Positions 6,134-8,741 of a stretch of 8,741 nt of DNA are shown here, piece after piece (within the stretch, counting starts at the first letter, position 1; every line of letters starts with the position of its first letter). The translations under genes were made by a program, and so were the position numbers. Origin of the DNA: Calditrichota bacterium (lineage in GTDB: Bacteria; Zixibacteria; MSB-5A5; GN15; FEB-12); NCBI GenBank assembly GCA_008501655.1, contig QQUK01000290.1:1-8741 (forward strand). Reading direction: 5' to 3'. The notes under the pieces are model-generated. The model did not search any database. It was not told where the DNA came from and was given only the letters and a program-made list of their open reading frames with translations.

Positions 6134-7455
6134 GTGTTGTTCTCTTTTGAGATTATCCATTTCGGGTGACTATCGGTTTTTTCTTCGGCATTTTTAAAGA
6201 AAGAATAAAATAGTATAGTTGATAATAAATAAAGTGCAATAGTAATATTTATTGTAAAGGTATAACCATATTTATCAATCAATGTGCCCCCAGCAGCCGC
6301 TGAAATCATCCAGGATGACGTCCAGCTAACCATAAGTAATGCGTTTACAAGCCCTTGTTCCTTTTTCTCGGATAACTCCATGCCTAAATTCGTTACAATC
6401 GGGACACCTAAGTTCATAAATCCAGCCCGTAATATAAATGCCGTTACTACTAATGGTAACACATAAGAATAGGATAGAATGAACATAAACGGAATAGAGA
6501 TTAGTTGGGTAATTACTACCGCCCGTACAAGTCCGAATTTATGAGCTACGACCGGTCCGGCAAGAGAACCGGCAAGCATCGCAAACGAAACAAAGAAATA
6601 GTACAATCCGATAGTATCAGCTCCTAAATGGAATCGATCCCGAAAATAGAGATTCAGAAACGGAATAATTAAGCCTGCTCCTAATCCAACCATAAAATTA
6701 GAAATTGTAATTCTAAAATAGAACTTACCACGCAGTCTGAATTGTTCTAAGGAGAGATTGATTTTGTTTTCATCATCAGAAGGTCTACTTGCTTTGATAA
6801 AAAAGAACGGTATAAGAGCAATCAGTGAAAAAATAATTCCAATATATAAAGTATACCTATACCCTAAAATTATATCATTATAGTGATCAGCAAATATAGT
6901 TACCAATTGACCGGAACCGAATGATCCAGCCATACCGGCCATAATCATCATACCAAATGAAACTGAAAATAGGTGCGTCCTCTCTCTTTCAGTCGAGTTT
7001 CTCATGTAAAATGGTCCGGCACCGATTCTGTAAAAGGCAAACGACATTCCTGCAAGCGCCGAAAAACCGATAAGAAATTCAAGTTGTGTAAAGCTTGAGA
7101 TAAAAAACATAAAAAGAGCAAACAATGAGACACTGGCGAGTAAAATCGGCTTCAGACGGATACGGCTCAAAAGCATTGCACCCGGAATTGCTATCAAAGT
7201 CATTCCAACAGCACGGGATGAAATTACATAACCGATCTGACTTTCTTCAAAGCCGAGCTCCCTGAGATATAGATTTAAAAGAAGTTGGAATACATGGAAG
7301 TTTACTCCAATGAGGAAAGAACCAAGTAGATATAACCTTGCGTTCTGAGAAAAGAGTTTGATATTGGTCAGATAATCACGAAATTCAAATCTTACCGATT
7401 CGATAAACCCTTTCGGTTTTTTTATTTCAGCTAATTCTTTACATCTTGAAGTCAT
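6130..7455 (-). CDS. MFS transporter embedded in the trp operon, substrate unknown
   Basis: A 441-residue polytopic inner-membrane protein of the major facilitator superfamily. About twelve hydrophobic segments can be drawn: roughly 41-64, 74-97, 103-122, 125-148, 164-188, 199-221, then a charged central loop (222-246), then 247-271, 281-305, 309-329, 332-354, 368-391 and 398-420. The first 40 residues are hydrophilic with several basic residues, and the tail (421-441) is charged. The loop 2-3 motif A is degenerate (LSRIRLKP in place of a G-x-x-x-D-R-x-G-R pattern), with a related stretch in the second half (GPVVAHKFGL). No signal peptide is needed. The ATG directly follows the trpD stop with zero spacing, and AGGA (7460-7463) is a close Shine-Dalgarno. 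Its stop overlaps the trpC start. Position suggests co-expression with tryptophan synthesis, perhaps export or uptake of Trp or a related aromatic compound, but the sequence does not reveal the substrate. Confidence 0.9.
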   Translation of the reverse strand: MTSRCKELAEIKKPKGFIESVRFEFRDYLTNIKLFSQNARLYLLGSFLIGVNFHVFQLLLNLYLRELGFEESQIGYVISSRAVGMTLIAIPGAMLLSRIRLKPILLASVSLFALFMFFISSFTQLEFLIGFSALAGMSFAFYRIGAGPFYMRNSTERERTHLFSVSFGMMIMAGMAGSFGSGQLVTIFADHYNDIILGYRYTLYIGIIFSLIALIPFFFIKASRPSDDENKINLSLEQFRLRGKFYFRITISNFMVGLGAGLIIPFLNLYFRDRFHLGADTIGLYYFFVSFAMLAGSLAGPVVAHKFGLVRAVVITQLISIPFMFILSYSYVLPLVVTAFILRAGFMNLGVPIVTNLGMELSEKKEQGLVNALLMVSWTSSWMISAAAGGTLIDKYGYTFTINITIALYLLSTILFYSFFKNAEEKTDSHPKWIISKENNT

Positions 7456-8466
7456 CTAATCCTGAGTTGCTCTAATCCATTCATCAAGCTTCTGTTTTGC
7501 AGCACCTGAATCAATTGCCTGTAATGCTAATTCAACGGCATCTTTAATCAACGCGGCTTTACCGCTTACATAAATCATCGCCCCGGCATTTAAAGCAACA
7601 GCATCCCGATACGCCGATTTCTCACCGGTTAATACTTTATTTAAAATAGATACATTTTCATCAGCGTCTCCCCCGAGCAAGGCATCTTCGCCATACATAG
7701 TAAGTCCGACATCTTCAGGTGTTAACAAGCCACAATCAATATTACCATCTTTTAACTCGACATAATCCGTAGGAGCAGAGATTGAAAACTCATCCATACC
7801 GTCATGAGCGTGTGCGATCATAATATGTTCCGACCCTGTTTTCTGGAGAACTTCCGCCATTAACATCATCAGAGATTTATCATAAACACCGATTACTTGC
7901 CGTTTTACAGCAGCCGGATTTGTCATCGGTCCTAATATATTAAAAACAGTTCTTACACCGAGCTCTTTTCTTGGTGGTCCGGCGTACTTCATTGCCGGAT
8001 GGTAAAGCGGTGCAAACATAAAACCGAATCCAACTTCGTTTATTATCTTTTCAACTTTATCAGGTGGACAATCAAGATTCGCACCGGTTTTCTCAAGCAA
8101 ATCTGATGACCCGCATTTGGAACTGACTGAACGGTTCCCATGTTTAGCAACGGTAACTCCGCAACCGGCTGTCACAATTGCTGCTGCTGTAGAGACATTA
8201 AAACTATCTTTTCCATCACCACCGGTACCACACCCATCAACGGCATATGCATCTCTGAGAACAATCTTGTTCGAATGATTCCGCATAGACTGAACAAAAC
8301 CTGCGACTTCATCGGAGACTTCTTTTTTCATTTTGAGTGCTACAAGGAGTCCGGCTATCTGAGCATTGGTGGCATTTCCATCCATGATGAAATCCATCGT
8401 TTCCTCAGCATCTCTGAATGAGAGGTTTTCACCGGCTAATACTTTTTTAATTGAATCAATAATCAT
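7456..8466 (-). CDS. trpD: Anthranilate phosphoribosyltransferase
   Basis: Transfers the phosphoribosyl group from PRPP to anthranilate, the second step of the tryptophan branch. The 336 residues match the stand-alone TrpD length, with an N-terminal helical domain followed by the nucleoside phosphorylase-like alpha/beta domain. Family motifs are all present: the PRPP-binding CGTGGDGKDSFNVST (79-93), KHGNRSVSSKCGSSD (108-122), the anthranilate-binding Arg166 in RKELGVRT, GPMTNP (179-184) and the Mg-binding DGMDE (222-226). The ATG overlaps the trpG stop as ATGA, and GGAG (8475-8478) is a good Shine-Dalgarno at about 8 nt spacing. It is not fused to trpG, unlike the enteric TrpGD protein. The TAG stop touches the ATG of the next gene, the MFS transporter. 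Confidence 0.97.
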   Translation of the reverse strand: MIIDSIKKVLAGENLSFRDAEETMDFIMDGNATNAQIAGLLVALKMKKEVSDEVAGFVQSMRNHSNKIVLRDAYAVDGCGTGGDGKDSFNVSTAAAIVTAGCGVTVAKHGNRSVSSKCGSSDLLEKTGANLDCPPDKVEKIINEVGFGFMFAPLYHPAMKYAGPPRKELGVRTVFNILGPMTNPAAVKRQVIGVYDKSLMMLMAEVLQKTGSEHIMIAHAHDGMDEFSISAPTDYVELKDGNIDCGLLTPEDVGLTMYGEDALLGGDADENVSILNKVLTGEKSAYRDAVALNAGAMIYVSGKAALIKDAVELALQAIDSGAAKQKLDEWIRATQD

Positions 8467-8741
8467 TGAACAAGCTCCAAAAAGTTATTCAGAATCACTT
8501 TACCCTCCGGTGTCATAATTGATTCCGGATGAAATTGTAAGCCGTATAGTTTTTGCTCATTATCCTCAATTGCCATAATAATATCATCACCGGTATGAGC
8601 TGTAATCTTAAAATTTTCAGAAAGAGTTCCTTTATCAACGATCAAAGAATGATATCTGGTGGCAGTAAACGTGTTAGGAACATTTTTAAAAAGTGTTGAG
8701 TGATCATGAATTATCTGTGATGTCTTTCCATGCATTAAAGT
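8463..8741 (-). CDS. trpG: Anthranilate synthase glutamine amidotransferase subunit, C-terminal part (partial)
   Basis: Class I glutamine amidotransferase that hydrolyses glutamine and supplies ammonia to TrpE for anthranilate formation. Only the last 92 residues are in the window, about half of a normal TrpG of 190-200 residues. The frame stays open to the right edge (residues T-L precede MHGKTS), so the internal ATG at 8733-8735 is not the start. Visible motifs are MHGKTS, RYHSL and QFHPES; the last carries the His and Glu of the Cys-His-Glu triad, while the nucleophilic Cys lies outside the window. PabA, the para-aminobenzoate counterpart, is nearly identical in sequence and cannot be excluded from the fragment alone, but the 4-nt overlap with trpD makes TrpG the natural reading. 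A dual TrpG/PabA role is also possible. trpE is expected next upstream, out of view. Confidence 0.94.
   Translation of the reverse strand, partial: TLMHGKTSQIIHDHSTLFKNVPNTFTATRYHSLIVDKGTLSENFKITAHTGDDIIMAIEDNEQKLYGLQFHPESIMTPEGKVILNNFLELVQ

Noticed and set aside
160..8421. Open frames of 60-126 codons on the plus strand (for example 1067-1303, 2577-2957, 3951-4235, 5478-5756, 8140-8421)
   Set aside because: All lie opposite well-supported minus-strand genes, show no recognisable protein family, and look like antisense shadows of conserved coding sequence.
8463..8735. A complete 90-residue protein starting at the ATG at 8733-8735
   Set aside because: The frame continues upstream to the window edge, and the Met belongs to the conserved TrpG LMHGKTS motif, so it is an internal residue of a truncated trpG.
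1..8741. A defence system, CRISPR array, prophage, insertion sequence or toxin-antitoxin module
   Set aside because: No repeat-spacer pattern, transposase, integrase, nuclease or toxin-like gene was found; the window is filled by biosynthetic genes, one transporter and argS.
7456..8741. A fused TrpG-TrpD protein as in enteric bacteria
   Set aside because: trpG has its own TGA stop overlapping the trpD ATG in a different frame, and TrpD has a normal stand-alone length.

Overview
This window is almost entirely one minus-strand tryptophan/aromatic biosynthesis operon, followed by the start of an arginyl-tRNA synthetase gene on the same strand. In the direction of transcription (high to low coordinates) the order is: trpG (C-terminal half, running off the right edge), trpD, an MFS membrane transporter, trpC, trpF, trpB, trpA, an AroQ-type chorismate mutase, a class I-beta DAHP synthase with an N-terminal ferredoxin-like domain, a 117-bp gap, and argS (N-terminal 452 residues, running off the left edge). 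No real gene is supported on the plus strand.

The operon is extremely compact. Every junction from trpG to the DAHP synthase gene either overlaps (4, 8, 20, 11, 4 and 4 nt, plus 4 nt at the transporter/trpC junction with the start chosen here) or abuts with no gap (trpD/transporter). This points to one transcript with translational coupling. Together the genes carry anthranilate to tryptophan (TrpD, TrpF, TrpC, TrpA, TrpB), supply the glutamine amidotransferase half of anthranilate synthase (TrpG), and add the first step of the shikimate pathway (DAHP synthase) and the branch enzyme towards Phe/Tyr (chorismate mutase). trpE and any trp leader, attenuator or operator would lie upstream, beyond the right edge, and cannot be judged here.

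The two notable features are the 12-helix MFS transporter inserted seamlessly between trpD and trpC, and the chorismate mutase plus DAHP synthase pair translationally coupled to trpA. The catalytic residues of the biosynthetic enzymes, where visible, are intact, so the pathway looks functional. The ArgRS has non-standard versions of both class I signature motifs.

The sequence is AT-rich with ordinary bacterial gene structure and several weak or absent Shine-Dalgarno sequences. DAHP synthase residue numbering matches the Thermotoga maritima type, and ArgRS resembles the Firmicutes-like bacterial form. These traits indicate a bacterium, but I cannot assign a phylum from the window; an uncultured lineage is possible but is inference only. 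I saw no mobile elements, CRISPR arrays, tRNA or rRNA genes. The window reads as housekeeping biosynthesis rather than a novel defence or accessory system.
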